Below are positions 17,398-27,605 of a stretch of DNA of 47,468 bases, piece by piece. Under the pieces are notes generated by a model, which worked only from the letters and a program-made list of their open reading frames with translations, searched no databases and was not told the origin of the DNA. Each line of letters starts with the position of its first letter. Position 1 is the stretch's first letter. Location of the stretch: positions 1 through 47,468 of the IMG/VR virus record IMGVR_UViG_3300041402_000641. One strand, given 5' to 3'. The position numbers and the translations under genes are program-made. Origin of the DNA: a virus.

Positions 17398-20013
17398 TTA
17401 CGTATATACAATCATCATCACGCCGGTAGATGTTCGGTAAAAATCCCCGTCGGTCAACCCTCCGCTTTTAGCTGCTGTGTTATCTGCGTAAACAGGGGTG
17501 GCCGTTGTGGCCAGGTTTATAATGCCTGTCGATTTAATAACTAGATGCTCGACCCAAGCACCCAGGCCATTAATCCTTGATCTAAACAGAATTCTTTGAG
17601 GTGCTGCTTTTGGGCCAGGATCTTCATTTACTACATCACCGTCTATTGCAAACTCTATGGAAGCAGTGTTATACCAACTCTCCCCTACCCACGGCCCTGA
17701 AATAATACCACCGGCATTATCTCCATCAACCGGTACTAACGGCGTGTCGTAAGTTCCCCTTGCCCTCCCGAATGTTATGGTACCCCTGTTCCCCGAGGTC
17801 CCACTTGATACGGAGGTGCAATTGAGGGAAACGGAACTACCTTGGTTAGATAGTAACAGGTTCGTAGAACCAGGGATGAGAGACGCGGGCAAAGGTGCAG
17901 TGTGCCCCTCCACCCGTAATAGCCCGGTGTTATCGATACAGACCTTCGTCGCACCATCGACCTGCCACTCCTGTAGAAGCTTGACCCCGGACCCCGTATT
18001 GCCCTCCGTGACATCAATACGGAGTACTGTATACCCCGCAGATGTGGTCTGTACGATAGTTGGAGCAATATTTACACCGACAAAATGTCCACTACTACCT
18101 GTAACTGTCCCTGTAAACATATCGATAGCATTCCTGGGAGGGGGGGTTATGCTAAAGTTAGAACCCTGTAAAGTAAGCGTTGTGTTATTTCCTCCTGTTA
18201 CAGAGGAACAAACTCCAAGTGATGCTATATCTGTATTTGCGCCTGACCTGGCTATTTCGCTAGATACAGATAATGGATCTCCTGTAGTGCCATCACCAGT
18301 CAAGGTGCTGTTATGCTCAACAACTGACAAATAATTTCCTGATGGCGCACCAATAAAATTAGCCCTGGTTCCTGTCAAGTTTTCTACACTGTGAATTTGC
18401 CAGTTATTGCCTGTGTAATGCAAAATTGTTTTGGTAATAAAAATAAATTCGGTGAATAAATCGGTTAAATTACCAAGTGTTACACTGCTCGGTGCCAACA
18501 CCTCTTGCTCCGGAAGACTGGTTAACGACTGACCCTGTACCCATAAAAATCTATAATTCTGGGAGTCTCCATCAGCGGCGGGAACAGCCACCAGCCAAAC
18601 ACTCATATAATTACCGTTTGTCATCGGCGATTGTTGCCAGTTTGGACTTACAAACTCATTCCAAAACGGTGTACTACCTGACAGTGGCACGATATCAGAT
18701 TCACCAACGGTAAATTCTAAAATACCGGACCCAGTTAAAAATGCAGTTGTGTATAGTCCTGTGGTCAGTGCATCATTAATCGTGCTGATATCCTCATCTT
18801 TTATGTTTGTCGTTGATACATCCGGGCGTCTGTCATCCGGGGTTATCGAAGCTGTTGTGTAATTGCTGAGTGTTCCACCTGATATCCTGTAAGTTCCCAC
18901 AGTTTGGTGAAATTCTTCGTGTGACTGCCAATTCATTAAGCCATGTACTTCTCGGATTGCATATTTGTCATTTGTGCCAAAATGAACAAACGCTATCCAG
19001 ACATCGCTAAACTCCCAAACATCTGTTGCCCAAATAAAATTTATTCCGTCAGTTGAGGCTAAATAATATGCTTCATCGAGGGTTGCGTCATGAGCGTCTG
19101 ATGTCCACGGTGACTCTAATTCTTTAACTTGGCCACGCCATGAATATTTAAGATTGCCTGTCAATGTTATTGTCCGGGCAATTTGGTCATATTCAACAAG
19201 GATATTTTCATTGTCATGAAACCCTGTTGGATCACCGGACGCAACGGCTGCATCAGTTGCAGCTATAATGGGAGTCGGGCTAGATGCGTAAATTGAAATG
19301 TGACCAAATTCCTCAGCATCCATCGTAAACCCGATTGGAACAGCATAATCCGGTGGTGTCGGTGGTGTTGTTGTATATTCCCCAGGTGTGGTTGACACAT
19401 ACAAAAGCTTGCTGGCACCAAGTACCCTGGTATCATAATTATCAAAAATTCCTCTAGTGCTTACCCAGCCAAATTCACCCGGCTCGATGTCATTGGTAAC
19501 GGCACCTGTCAATCGCATACCTATTACCGCAGAGGATAGTTGCATATTAAAAGTAAAATCGTCATACGCGCCGACATTCATTACCGGCGACCCTCTCAGC
19601 ATTTTTGTACCTGTTGCATTCCTGATTCTCGCCAAATCAGAGAGCAACATGCCATGTTTTACCCCGTCAATATCGGATCTATATGACAACATGTGAGTGT
19701 CTGGATCGTGGGAAAGCGTACCTTCCTGCGTGGGAACACCGGTCGGGGCTGTGTTAAAACCGATATGATTCAAAAGGCCGAGATTTAACTCTCTGATCAA
19801 CCACCGTTTGGTTCCTGGGTTTACGTCTGGCGCAATGATATTAGGTGGTGATTCAGCGGCCCCTGAACTTGCATCAAGGGAATAGAAATAAACGGCACCA
19901 CTTGGAACGACTACAATCGCGGCGTCACCGTCAACGAGCAAATCACCATCGATATTGTCAAGGGCTCCAAAACCACCGCCTGTCAAGTCTGTTGCTGGCC
20001 AATATTTAGACAT
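17398..20013 (-). CDS. Tail fibre protein (about 871 aa)
   Basis: Starts (MSKYWPATDLTGGGFGALDN) after GAGGG; ATG 20016 is an alternative. N-terminal part SGAVYFYSLDASSGAAESPP and APDVNPGTKRWLIRE resembles fibre attachment domains; the middle is beta-rich; the C-terminal part has repeated LTGDGTTGDPLSV and a final YADNTAAKSGGLTDGDFYRT, a common fibre ending. Likely receptor binding. A large TAA-separated extension follows. Confidence 0.7.
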   Translation of the reverse strand: MSKYWPATDLTGGGFGALDNIDGDLLVDGDAAIVVVPSGAVYFYSLDASSGAAESPPNIIAPDVNPGTKRWLIRELNLGLLNHIGFNTAPTGVPTQEGTLSHDPDTHMLSYRSDIDGVKHGMLLSDLARIRNATGTKMLRGSPVMNVGAYDDFTFNMQLSSAVIGMRLTGAVTNDIEPGEFGWVSTRGIFDNYDTRVLGASKLLYVSTTPGEYTTTPPTPPDYAVPIGFTMDAEEFGHISIYASSPTPIIAATDAAVASGDPTGFHDNENILVEYDQIARTITLTGNLKYSWRGQVKELESPWTSDAHDATLDEAYYLASTDGINFIWATDVWEFSDVWIAFVHFGTNDKYAIREVHGLMNWQSHEEFHQTVGTYRISGGTLSNYTTASITPDDRRPDVSTTNIKDEDISTINDALTTGLYTTAFLTGSGILEFTVGESDIVPLSGSTPFWNEFVSPNWQQSPMTNGNYMSVWLVAVPAADGDSQNYRFLWVQGQSLTSLPEQEVLAPSSVTLGNLTDLFTEFIFITKTILHYTGNNWQIHSVENLTGTRANFIGAPSGNYLSVVEHNSTLTGDGTTGDPLSVSSEIARSGANTDIASLGVCSSVTGGNNTTLTLQGSNFSITPPPRNAIDMFTGTVTGSSGHFVGVNIAPTIVQTTSAGYTVLRIDVTEGNTGSGVKLLQEWQVDGATKVCIDNTGLLRVEGHTAPLPASLIPGSTNLLLSNQGSSVSLNCTSVSSGTSGNRGTITFGRARGTYDTPLVPVDGDNAGGIISGPWVGESWYNTASIEFAIDGDVVNEDPGPKAAPQRILFRSRINGLGAWVEHLVIKSTGIINLATTATPVYADNTAAKSGGLTDGDFYRTSTGVMMIVYT

Positions 20014-20033
20014 CATCAACCCTCTTCATTATT

Positions 20034-21566
20034 TTATCTTGATATCAATACTTTGTTGCTTGGTGTTGTGCCGCCAACAATACAGAACAAACCAAGTTCA
20101 GGTGACCAAGAAACACCAGCGTTTGCATAATCTCCTGACGTACTTCTGATATCCCAGATTATGCCATCTGTTGAGGTTATAATCTGATCATTTGTTCCTG
20201 GCCCTAAATCAGCAATGGCACAAAATAATAGCAAATCAGGCGACCAACAAATATCAGTCCATTGACTATCAACAGGTTGCGTGTGGCTAGTCCAGTTAAT
20301 ACCGTCAGGTGATGTCATGATTTGATCACCGGCTCCGGTCCTAGCGACAGCACAGAACAAGCCAAGTTCACCGGACCAGCAGACAGCCTCCCAAGAACCA
20401 TCAGCGGCATGTGCTTGAGCCGACCAGTTAATACCATCTGGTGATGTCATAACTCGGTTTGTGCCTGCTCCTGAAACAGAACAGAACAAGCCGAGTTCAG
20501 GCGACCAACACACATCTTGCCAATCATTAGTTTCAGCTTCCGTTTGTGACGTCCAGTTTGTGCCATCGGGTGATGTCTTAACCTGTGTTCCAGTCCCGGA
20601 TGATGCAACAATACAGAACAAACCAAGTTCAGGTGACCAAGAAATTGATTTAAACAATTCATCGGTATCCGGCACTCTAGTTGTCCAGTTAATGCCGTCA
20701 GGTGATGTCATGATTCTATTTGTTCCATTCCCTGCAACGGCACAAAACAAACTTAATTCAGGCGACCAAGTTAGATCGGTCCAAGCTATAACTTGCGCAG
20801 GCGTTCCTGTTGTCCAGTTAATGCCGTCAGGTGATGTCATAACATCACCTGACCCGACACCCGCAACGGCGCAAAAAATATGTAATTCAGGCGACCACGC
20901 AACAGAAACCCATGCTTTATCATCAGAACTTGAATTCTCAGAAAATTCTCTGACAGATATATTTTGCAATGTTTTTGTCAGCCCGTTTATGTTCCTTGCC
21001 TTAATTGCCCCGCTTGCGCCTGAAACGACAACAACGGCACTGTCATCGACAACAAATTGACGAATTTGATTATTGATAGCAACAATTTTAGAGCCAACAC
21101 CATCAATAACAATGTCACCCGTTCCAGCGTTTGCAAAATCAGCTTTCACTATGCACCCAATACCACCGATATCAACCGTGTATGTAACAATGTCAATTAT
21201 AGCTGACTGTTCTGAATTAATTATGATGGTGTCATTTGCAAGAGACAGATTAGCGGCCAAGGTGTGTGTTCCATCAAGAAACAATATCTTTGATCCGGAT
21301 ACGGCAAGCGTGTCATCGAGATCATCAATTTCGTGGGTTGCTTCATGTGCAGTTACTTGGGCACTTGAACCAATGACAATGTCAAAATAACTTCCCTGAA
21401 GACCGAGCAACCATTTTGAAACCTTGTTCCATACCCAATTCCAAAATTGATGCGCTGGTTCTTCTTTATAAAGCCACCCGGAAAGCTTTTTTGTTGATCC
21501 CGGATCAGATATCTTTGATGCGGAATCATCTGTAACCCATTTGATTAAATCAGGTTTGGTTGTCAT
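20034..21566 (-). CDS. Tail protein with seven-blade beta-propeller repeats
   Basis: 510 residues starting MTTKPDLIKWVTDDSASKIS. The first 210 residues are a baseplate or fibre attachment region with a coiled parallel-beta look. From about 218 to the end there are seven repeats of about 43 residues with WSPELGLFCAV and MTSPDGINWT, matching BNR/WD-like blades. Seven blades would close one propeller. Probably a receptor- or glycan-binding appendage. Confidence 0.7.
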   Translation of the reverse strand: MTTKPDLIKWVTDDSASKISDPGSTKKLSGWLYKEEPAHQFWNWVWNKVSKWLLGLQGSYFDIVIGSSAQVTAHEATHEIDDLDDTLAVSGSKILFLDGTHTLAANLSLANDTIIINSEQSAIIDIVTYTVDIGGIGCIVKADFANAGTGDIVIDGVGSKIVAINNQIRQFVVDDSAVVVVSGASGAIKARNINGLTKTLQNISVREFSENSSSDDKAWVSVAWSPELHIFCAVAGVGSGDVMTSPDGINWTTGTPAQVIAWTDLTWSPELSLFCAVAGNGTNRIMTSPDGINWTTRVPDTDELFKSISWSPELGLFCIVASSGTGTQVKTSPDGTNWTSQTEAETNDWQDVCWSPELGLFCSVSGAGTNRVMTSPDGINWSAQAHAADGSWEAVCWSGELGLFCAVARTGAGDQIMTSPDGINWTSHTQPVDSQWTDICWSPDLLLFCAIADLGPGTNDQIITSTDGIIWDIRSTSGDYANAGVSWSPELGLFCIVGGTTPSNKVLISR

Positions 21567-22204
21567 ATTATCACCCTTGCGAGGCCACCGCCTTCTGTTA
21601 AAGTTTCATCGCCTAGGCCATGTTCAGCGCTCGGCGGTCCATTATTGTTTACATCAGTCTCGGATTCGTCTGACAATCGGAAATAGTTTGTTTCTGGCGC
21701 AAACTCTAAAATCAATTTAACGCCAGCAGCTTTAACAAGATTCATTTGCGTCAGGATTGCCTGATCAATATCAGGGTCTTCTGCGTCGGTGTCAAGATGC
21801 GCAACCATCATAAAACCGGCTGGGAAAAACTCAAAAGTTGAAGCACTAACAGCTTGTGTTAATGTCATAAAAGTGCTGATCAAACTTTCAATTTCACCGC
21901 TTTTGGCAAGTTCGCCAGTTCGGCCAACTAATCTGGCCCGGTAAGCTTCATCAACTTCACCAACATCACGCGCAAGGTTAAGAATCTGGCCAATACCGTC
22001 AAGTTGAACACCAACCGCAACGGACAAATGACGCTCATCAAGTAGTTTGAAAAACTGCGTTTCAAGCTCTTGAACCCTCCCGCCGATGATGTTAATTAAT
22101 TTGGCAAGATTAATATTCTTATCTTCATTAGAGTTTTCATCAAACTGACTCGGATATCTGGCCTTTATTTGGTCAGCATGATCTGTGATTTCACCAATTG
22201 TCAT
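21563..22204 (-). CDS. Baseplate/tail protein, DUF2612-like
   Basis: 213 residues. ADQIKARYPSQFDENSNEDK, LAKLINIIGGRVQELETQFF and LDGIGQILNLARDVGEVDEA fit the DUF2612 / gpI-like protein that links the J-type wedge protein to the fibres. It overlaps both neighbours by four bases and keeps the usual J-I-fibre order. Confidence 0.7.
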   Translation of the reverse strand: MTIGEITDHADQIKARYPSQFDENSNEDKNINLAKLINIIGGRVQELETQFFKLLDERHLSVAVGVQLDGIGQILNLARDVGEVDEAYRARLVGRTGELAKSGEIESLISTFMTLTQAVSASTFEFFPAGFMMVAHLDTDAEDPDIDQAILTQMNLVKAAGVKLILEFAPETNYFRLSDESETDVNNNGPPSAEHGLGDETLTEGGGLARVII

Positions 22205-23577
22205 AATTCAGTTACCGTTATTCTTGAGCTATCGAAATCGGCAATGTCGGTTTCGTCGATAATTATATTGTCGTCAAGCGTTGGCCCTGGAGAAATTCCA
22301 ATTCTGACGGCACTGTCAGTTATTCCAGGAACAGAATCATAGACACCAATAAGGACAGGATTGACAATAACATCTTCACCGATTTCAAGGGCATCACCAT
22401 AGGCAAGAAGCAAACCAGAAACAGTTTGAACCCCATTTGAAGGAAAGTCAGCGTTGGTGGTCAAATCTACTTCAAGGTAAATAGTGGGGCCACCAGCCCT
22501 TGAAAAACCAATCAAATGATCATTGCCTTGGCTGTCAGTAATGTTGCCGGTGATGGTTCCAAATGCTTGAATTCCAGCCGCCTTTGAATCAAAGACTTCT
22601 TGAAGAATGTCTTGATTTGTTCCCCCGACAACCAAGCATTCAATAGATTTGCCTGGGCGGCCGGCAACATCAACTTCAATTTCATCATTTTCAAACACAA
22701 GAGCCTGTGTTACTCCATCAAGCGATAGCAACCCGCCCCTGATTGCTTCAAACGTTGCACCGCCCAGGCCTTCTAGGGCGGCATTTCTACGGGCTCGAAA
22801 AGCGGCGTCAGTTTCAGCGGCCGCGCCCTTTGTTGCATCAACTCCATTTTCAACCTGATCCCAACCCGAAACAAACGTGACTATTTCATTTAACGTACCG
22901 GCAAGAGCCGATATCGGGCCGGTTTCAACCGCCTTTGCATTACCGGCGGTCATTGGTAACATTTCAATTGTTCCCGTTGCCGGGGTTGTCGGAGTTGTGG
23001 CGATTTCATATTCAAAATCATCTACACCAACAATATTTGTTACCTGATGCAATCCGTTGTAATCATCCTGGTCAGCTCCGGATATAAAAACACGTTGCCC
23101 GGCTATTACACCATGTGCTGTAACCTCAACGCTTACCGTTGATCCAGATCTTGTCATAGTAACAACTGATTTACTGGATCCACCGATTGTCACATCAGCC
23201 AAAAGGGCAAATTGGTCACCAGCATCCTGAACAGCCATTAAAGAACCAGCTTGAACCAAAGTTGATGCAGTGCCGCCAAGATAAACAACAACTTCAGAAT
23301 TGGTGGCTTCGTTTGGTGATATCGCTGTTATCTCTCCGATTCTGGCGAGTGAAATGTTGCTGGCTGAATTTGGATAAGAAGAGTTGTAAACAGCTTCGGC
23401 AAGTTCCCACAGTGATGATTCACGATCCGCCCAAGTGGACAGCTCTTTTTTCATTTGAGTATCATCTGTCAACCTAGTTCCGGCACCGTATGCCAATCTG
23501 TATAATTGCTCAAGTTCCGTTATTATCTGTGCCAATGATTTTATTGAAAACCCGTTTGAATCAAGCCCAAAACTCAT
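22201..23577 (-). CDS. Baseplate J-like protein
   Basis: 458 residues beginning MSFGLDSNGFSIKSLAQIIT. FRARRNAALEGLGGATFEAI and GVTQALVFENDEIEVD are J-family (gp47/XkdT-like) landmarks. Around residues 135-210 there is an inserted beta domain with VEVTAHGVIAGQRVFISGAD and YNGLHQVTNIVG, similar to an insert in the sheath protein. Forms the baseplate wedge. Confidence 0.85.
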   Translation of the reverse strand: MSFGLDSNGFSIKSLAQIITELEQLYRLAYGAGTRLTDDTQMKKELSTWADRESSLWELAEAVYNSSYPNSASNISLARIGEITAISPNEATNSEVVVYLGGTASTLVQAGSLMAVQDAGDQFALLADVTIGGSSKSVVTMTRSGSTVSVEVTAHGVIAGQRVFISGADQDDYNGLHQVTNIVGVDDFEYEIATTPTTPATGTIEMLPMTAGNAKAVETGPISALAGTLNEIVTFVSGWDQVENGVDATKGAAAETDAAFRARRNAALEGLGGATFEAIRGGLLSLDGVTQALVFENDEIEVDVAGRPGKSIECLVVGGTNQDILQEVFDSKAAGIQAFGTITGNITDSQGNDHLIGFSRAGGPTIYLEVDLTTNADFPSNGVQTVSGLLLAYGDALEIGEDVIVNPVLIGVYDSVPGITDSAVRIGISPGPTLDDNIIIDETDIADFDSSRITVTEL

Positions 23578-23918
23578 AATATCACCGTGTCTGAAATTGT
23601 CCCGAATATGGTATCAAGAACATATTTAACCGTCATTTTTCTGTTTGCATCAAGTGAAATTTCAAATTCTGTGAAAGTGCCGTCTTGGCTTTTTAATATC
23701 TCTGTTTTAAGGACAGCATTCACCACATCAAGACGCGGGTTTTTAACAAGTATATTGTCTCGATATGGCACACCGTGGGAAAGGTCAAGAAACCATTCTG
23801 TTATAAAAGTTAAAAGCCTGTCTTTAATTCTTTGGGCGGCCGCATCAGCGCCAGAGACAGTGGCCCAGTCACCATTTTCAATCACGCGGTCATTATCACT
23901 ATATTTAAAATCACTCAT
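23574..23918 (-). CDS. Baseplate wedge protein, gp25/W-like
   Basis: 114 residues: DAAAQRIKDRLLTFITEWFL, then DLSHGVPYRDNILVKNP and VKYVLDTIFGTISDT. The length, order and the R-L-x-T-x-x-x-E-W pattern fit gp25-like lysozyme-fold wedge proteins. Overlaps the J-like and spike genes by four bases. Confidence 0.8.
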   Translation of the reverse strand: MSDFKYSDNDRVIENGDWATVSGADAAAQRIKDRLLTFITEWFLDLSHGVPYRDNILVKNPRLDVVNAVLKTEILKSQDGTFTEFEISLDANRKMTVKYVLDTIFGTISDTVIL

Positions 23919-24613
23919 GGCTTTATTTCCTCAAGCTTTGTCAATTCAATATCAACCGCGTTCGTAATGCTGTCAACATTTGTTTTTGTTGCGGCATAGC
24001 TTGCGGCATTGAGCGGGACCCCAGTTGGTGCACCTGGTGAAGAGGTGGAATGCGTTTCAAGTTGCAAATCTGACAGTGTTTGCGAAAGCTCATCTGCCAA
24101 GTCTTTTAACGATGAAAAAGCATCGTAAGCAATATTTAATAATTCCACACTCCCATTGCCGATAGCAATCTTTGTGCCTGGCTTTACCTCAAGCTCAAGG
24201 GCGTCAGGATATGAAGTTGGCCATGGGTCTTGCTTTGGATATCCACCTGGCTCGGCATAACAGTCATTAAAATGGTGTTTTCTGGTATCATCCGGTTCTT
24301 TTGGATCCCCATTTCCAGCAACCCAACTTTCCATGGATCGGTCAACAAACGTAAGCTTAACAACTGACCCTTTTGAAATTGGGACTTTGACGATCCCTTT
24401 TTTACTTCTTTGGTGAACAACTGGAACATTGGCAATAGTCGGCAATAATTCATAAAATTTGCGCCCAAAAAACTTCCTTTTCAATAACGGCTGGACAATG
24501 GCCAAGTGTGTCTTGGAATCATATTTTTCAATTCTGCCAGGAAGGCAAACGCGAAAATTAACAGCAAATTCATTCAATTCATCTTGAATATACCCGGGTA
24601 ATTGATCAGGCAT
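23915..24613 (-). CDS. Baseplate spike, Gp138-like
   Basis: Start MPDQLPGYIQDELNEFAVNF at 24613, coupled to the hub stop by TAATG. RVCLPGRIEKYDSKTHLAIV is the OB-fold opening; VPVVHQRSKKGIVKVPISKG, LTFVDRSMESWVAGNGD and KPGTKIAIGNGSVELLNIA fit Gp138-type membrane-puncturing spikes. The C-terminal SSLKDLADELSQTL...PTGVPLNAASYA segment is also seen in these proteins. Confidence 0.8.
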   Translation of the reverse strand: MPDQLPGYIQDELNEFAVNFRVCLPGRIEKYDSKTHLAIVQPLLKRKFFGRKFYELLPTIANVPVVHQRSKKGIVKVPISKGSVVKLTFVDRSMESWVAGNGDPKEPDDTRKHHFNDCYAEPGGYPKQDPWPTSYPDALELEVKPGTKIAIGNGSVELLNIAYDAFSSLKDLADELSQTLSDLQLETHSTSSPGAPTGVPLNAASYAATKTNVDSITNAVDIELTKLEEIKP

Positions 24614-25530
24614 TAATATTCCCCCGGCACCAAAGAAGAGTAGATACATTCAAGTTCTGAAAACCAGTCAGCCCCGCGATTGTCACCAATATGTTTCAGG
24701 CCGATGATGTGATATTCTGGAGAATAATCAACAGCCTGTAGTGTCCCGGTTGTGGTTGCCGATTGGACAAAAATCTTTTCAAACAGTTTTAGTCGTGGCC
24801 TCAAATATGATTTTAAATCTATACCCCTTCGGGTGATCATTGGTGTGCCGATGACACCATTTCCGGTTGAGTTTTCACCTGCACCAGTGGTAAAGGTGTT
24901 GTCGTTAGTTTTGCCGCTTTGAGGATTTCGCGGCCTGTCAAAAACATAAACTAATCCCTGCCCATTCTCTTCGATAGTAAAAGACAAACCATAGCGCCCA
25001 AGCAGCACACTTGCCTCTTTCGCTGCCATACCTGAAGCCGAAAAATCATTAATACGCCTACTTCGAAGGATAGAAAAAGCCTCAGGCGTGTATTTTATAT
25101 CTATATTGAGATTGGCGAGTAATTGGTCGATAATTGATTTTGAATTTGTCGGCAAAGAAAAAGAAACCTGAACATCTGCCCGTGTTGAATCATTCAGGCC
25201 GCTGTAAATGTCAATTTCAGTTTGCCAGGTCGGCCCGCGTTTTGAGTTGATGGCACTTAAAACATCCCCGGTAAAAAGAAGAATCTCTTTATCTTTATAC
25301 CCGGCATACAACGAAACAATAATAATCGGCTCAATCATTGGAAAACCATCTGGGTGAGCCCTAGCAATCTTAAATCGGTTCTTTTCCTGCATGTTGTAGA
25401 TCGTTATCAGACCATGGTTGAATTGCAGGCCGTCATTTTTATCAACTTCAAACGCAACACGTAAATCAGTCACTGGTGGAATATCAACACCAGAAAATTC
25501 AACCCGTATTGATCTGTCGAACAAGGCCAT
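24613..25530 (-). CDS. Baseplate hub protein (gpD/gp27-like)
   Basis: 305 residues. MALFDRSIRVEFSGVDIPPV, then GLQFNHGLITIYNM, a KDKEILLFTGDVLSA segment and EKIFVQSATTTGTLQAVDYS follow hub proteins of contractile phages. It sits between the plug-type protein and the spike, the standard order. Forms the central hub carrying the spike. Confidence 0.7.
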   Translation of the reverse strand: MALFDRSIRVEFSGVDIPPVTDLRVAFEVDKNDGLQFNHGLITIYNMQEKNRFKIARAHPDGFPMIEPIIIVSLYAGYKDKEILLFTGDVLSAINSKRGPTWQTEIDIYSGLNDSTRADVQVSFSLPTNSKSIIDQLLANLNIDIKYTPEAFSILRSRRINDFSASGMAAKEASVLLGRYGLSFTIEENGQGLVYVFDRPRNPQSGKTNDNTFTTGAGENSTGNGVIGTPMITRRGIDLKSYLRPRLKLFEKIFVQSATTTGTLQAVDYSPEYHIIGLKHIGDNRGADWFSELECIYSSLVPGEY

Positions 25531-25850
25531 TATTCAACTTCCTCGTAAAGCAATAAAACACGGTCGCCAAACAATGTTGCATCCGGGTCACGGTCAAGGC
25601 CGTCGAGGTCGTGAACATAAAGACGACCAGGCGGCAAATCTTCAATTCTTACATATTGGGAAAGCAGGTTCTCTGTGATTATCAATTTAACTTCGCTGAT
25701 TAAAACAACATCATCGCGACCAATCGTTAATGACCAATGAGAATCTCGGGCATTCCATAAAAAAGTCAAATCATAAAGGATGCCGTCAAGTTCAACTTGT
25801 TGACTTGATGGATCTGTTGTCGATTGTACTGGTATCGAATAAATACTCAT
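25530..25850 (-). CDS. Baseplate plug protein family
   Basis: 106 residues: SIPVQSTTDPSSQQVELDGI, LYDLTFLWNARDSHWSLTIG and GDRVLLLYEEVE are landmarks of the small phage baseplate plug family (a wholly beta protein with an 'L.l.wN.R...W' core). Overlaps the hub and Dit-like genes by ATGA. Confidence 0.8.
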   Translation of the reverse strand: MSIYSIPVQSTTDPSSQQVELDGILYDLTFLWNARDSHWSLTIGRDDVVLISEVKLIITENLLSQYVRIEDLPPGRLYVHDLDGLDRDPDATLFGDRVLLLYEEVE

Positions 25851-26365
25851 CCGAATAACACCTTTGCAACCTCTCCATTATTGAAAATAGATAGTGCTGA
25901 ATGTCTAATGTCTTCTGCAATCAAATCGCGATTCGTGGCGGCATCATCACCAACAACAAGGATTTCTTTTGCATTAATAGTGAATCTGATGGAGTTACCG
26001 TCACGACCAGTACGCGGAACGCTAATTCTTTTAATCAACATGTTCTGATAAACATTCAACCCGGTTGCGATTGCCATCTTTTCCTTCCTGGCCTGAAGGT
26101 TGACAAGCTCTTTATAGACTTCTGTTGATCGGCCGGGGAAATTAAACCTTCTCAATGTGGTAGTTGCATCAGACACGCGGCATTCCATATCAAGGACAAC
26201 CGGCAAAAGAACTTGATTATCACTGACGGGGGTGCCGTCTTCAATTGGGCTTTCTGTTATGGCAGAATCAAAATCATGATTTTCTGACAAAGAAGCATCA
26301 ATTTCAATAGGACCGATTTTTGCCAAAAAGAATATAGGGAAACCAAAAGCAGAAAGAACACTCAT
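25847..26365 (-). CDS. Dit-like baseplate/tail protein
   Basis: 172 residues. PIFFLAKIGPIEIDASLSEN, VLLPVVLDMECRVSDATT and GLNVYQNMLIKRISVPRTGR fit the Dit-like N-terminal family of contractile phages. Likely connects the tube end to the hub. Confidence 0.7.
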   Translation of the reverse strand: MSVLSAFGFPIFFLAKIGPIEIDASLSENHDFDSAITESPIEDGTPVSDNQVLLPVVLDMECRVSDATTTLRRFNFPGRSTEVYKELVNLQARKEKMAIATGLNVYQNMLIKRISVPRTGRDGNSIRFTINAKEILVVGDDAATNRDLIAEDIRHSALSIFNNGEVAKVLFG

Positions 26366-26371
26366 TTTGTT

Positions 26372-27520
26372 TTATTCCTCTGTTTTGATTATTGATCTTT
26401 TCGCGCTTGATATAGTTTTTTGCATAGCCCTGACCGCTTCTTTACCGGCCTCTCGCGGGTCAGTGCTTTTGATTTCAATATGATTGGTTACATTAATTGT
26501 ATCGCCTCTTGGTTCTGGTGGGGGCTGGTTTCCAAGAAATCTGCCTAATCCAGGTGCCGCAAGATACGCATCTGGATCCAATTCCTTATTACCAAAAGAA
26601 AATCTTAACATCTGGCCAATTAATGTTTTGGCAGTTCCCTCGGTGTCAGTTTCTGGAATAACAGCCCTGGCTATCGCTTTGGCGGCCCCGGTTGGTGTTT
26701 TTGCCTGTTGGCCAATCTCGACTAATTGGTTAAACGAATCAATAGCACTATTCAGACCTTCCATGGCCGGAACAAGCAAGGAGTTAATTGTTGCGGCAAG
26801 CTTTTTAAAAGAGTCCTCTGTTTTGGCTGATGCCTTATCCATCTCAAAAAGATTTTCAGGAACTTTTTCTAATGCCGTGTTTTGTTCTTCGGTTGCTTCA
26901 GTGATGATACCAATGACAAACGCCAGCCTGTTCTCTAATCCTATCCTACCGCCTATCTCACCTGGATCTAGCAGTTCTAAGTGTGCTTCTTTGAGTTGCT
27001 TCCTGAATATATCAAATCCAGGGATATCAAGTAGCCCTTCAAATCCGCCACCCTGGACTCCGCTCTGAATCTCGCTAAAAATATCAACAACTGATTGTCC
27101 GGTGATGGCCGCTTGCTTTGCAGCAAAAGTGAAAAGCTGATTAAATGTTTTAAGTTGTGCGGCACCCTTGCCAAATACTCTAAAAAAAGATGCCCCTGCA
27201 ACATCAAATTGCTCTTTGGTTATTACTTCTCCGGCACCTTTTTTAATAATATCCAGTTCGGCTTGAATGCCTTTAAATTGCGTCTTGAGGTCTTCAAAAC
27301 TCAAATCAGCCAGACGAGACATGTTGAATTCTGCACGTGCGGCACTCTGGCCTATTTTAAACATTGCCCTTGCCCCGGCTATACCAAGGCTAACGCCAAG
27401 CAACTTACCAAGGCCACCAATACCGCGCTTCATGCCGTCAACACGTTTTTCAACATTATTGGCCCCTTTTTCATCAACTTCAAAGCCAAAAAGGGTGATC
27501 AATTCGCGGATTACAGGCAT
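26372..27520 (-). CDS. Short tail tape measure protein (382 aa)
   Basis: MPVIRELITLFGFEVDEKGA, then GMKRGIGGLGKLLGVSLGIA and an alpha-helical body with QSVVDIFSEIQSGVQGGGFE. Lies between the tail chaperone and baseplate genes, where the tape measure belongs. At 382 residues it would set only a short tail (about 1.5 angstrom per residue gives near 57 nm). No lytic domain is visible. Confidence 0.7.
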   Translation of the reverse strand: MPVIRELITLFGFEVDEKGANNVEKRVDGMKRGIGGLGKLLGVSLGIAGARAMFKIGQSAARAEFNMSRLADLSFEDLKTQFKGIQAELDIIKKGAGEVITKEQFDVAGASFFRVFGKGAAQLKTFNQLFTFAAKQAAITGQSVVDIFSEIQSGVQGGGFEGLLDIPGFDIFRKQLKEAHLELLDPGEIGGRIGLENRLAFVIGIITEATEEQNTALEKVPENLFEMDKASAKTEDSFKKLAATINSLLVPAMEGLNSAIDSFNQLVEIGQQAKTPTGAAKAIARAVIPETDTEGTAKTLIGQMLRFSFGNKELDPDAYLAAPGLGRFLGNQPPPEPRGDTINVTNHIEIKSTDPREAGKEAVRAMQKTISSAKRSIIKTEE

Positions 27521-27605
27521 TTTTTATGATTCCTTTTTATGTAAATATTGGCAGACATATTGGGTGATTAGTCTTTCACAAATTGCCTGCCTTATCTGTT
27601 AGCAA

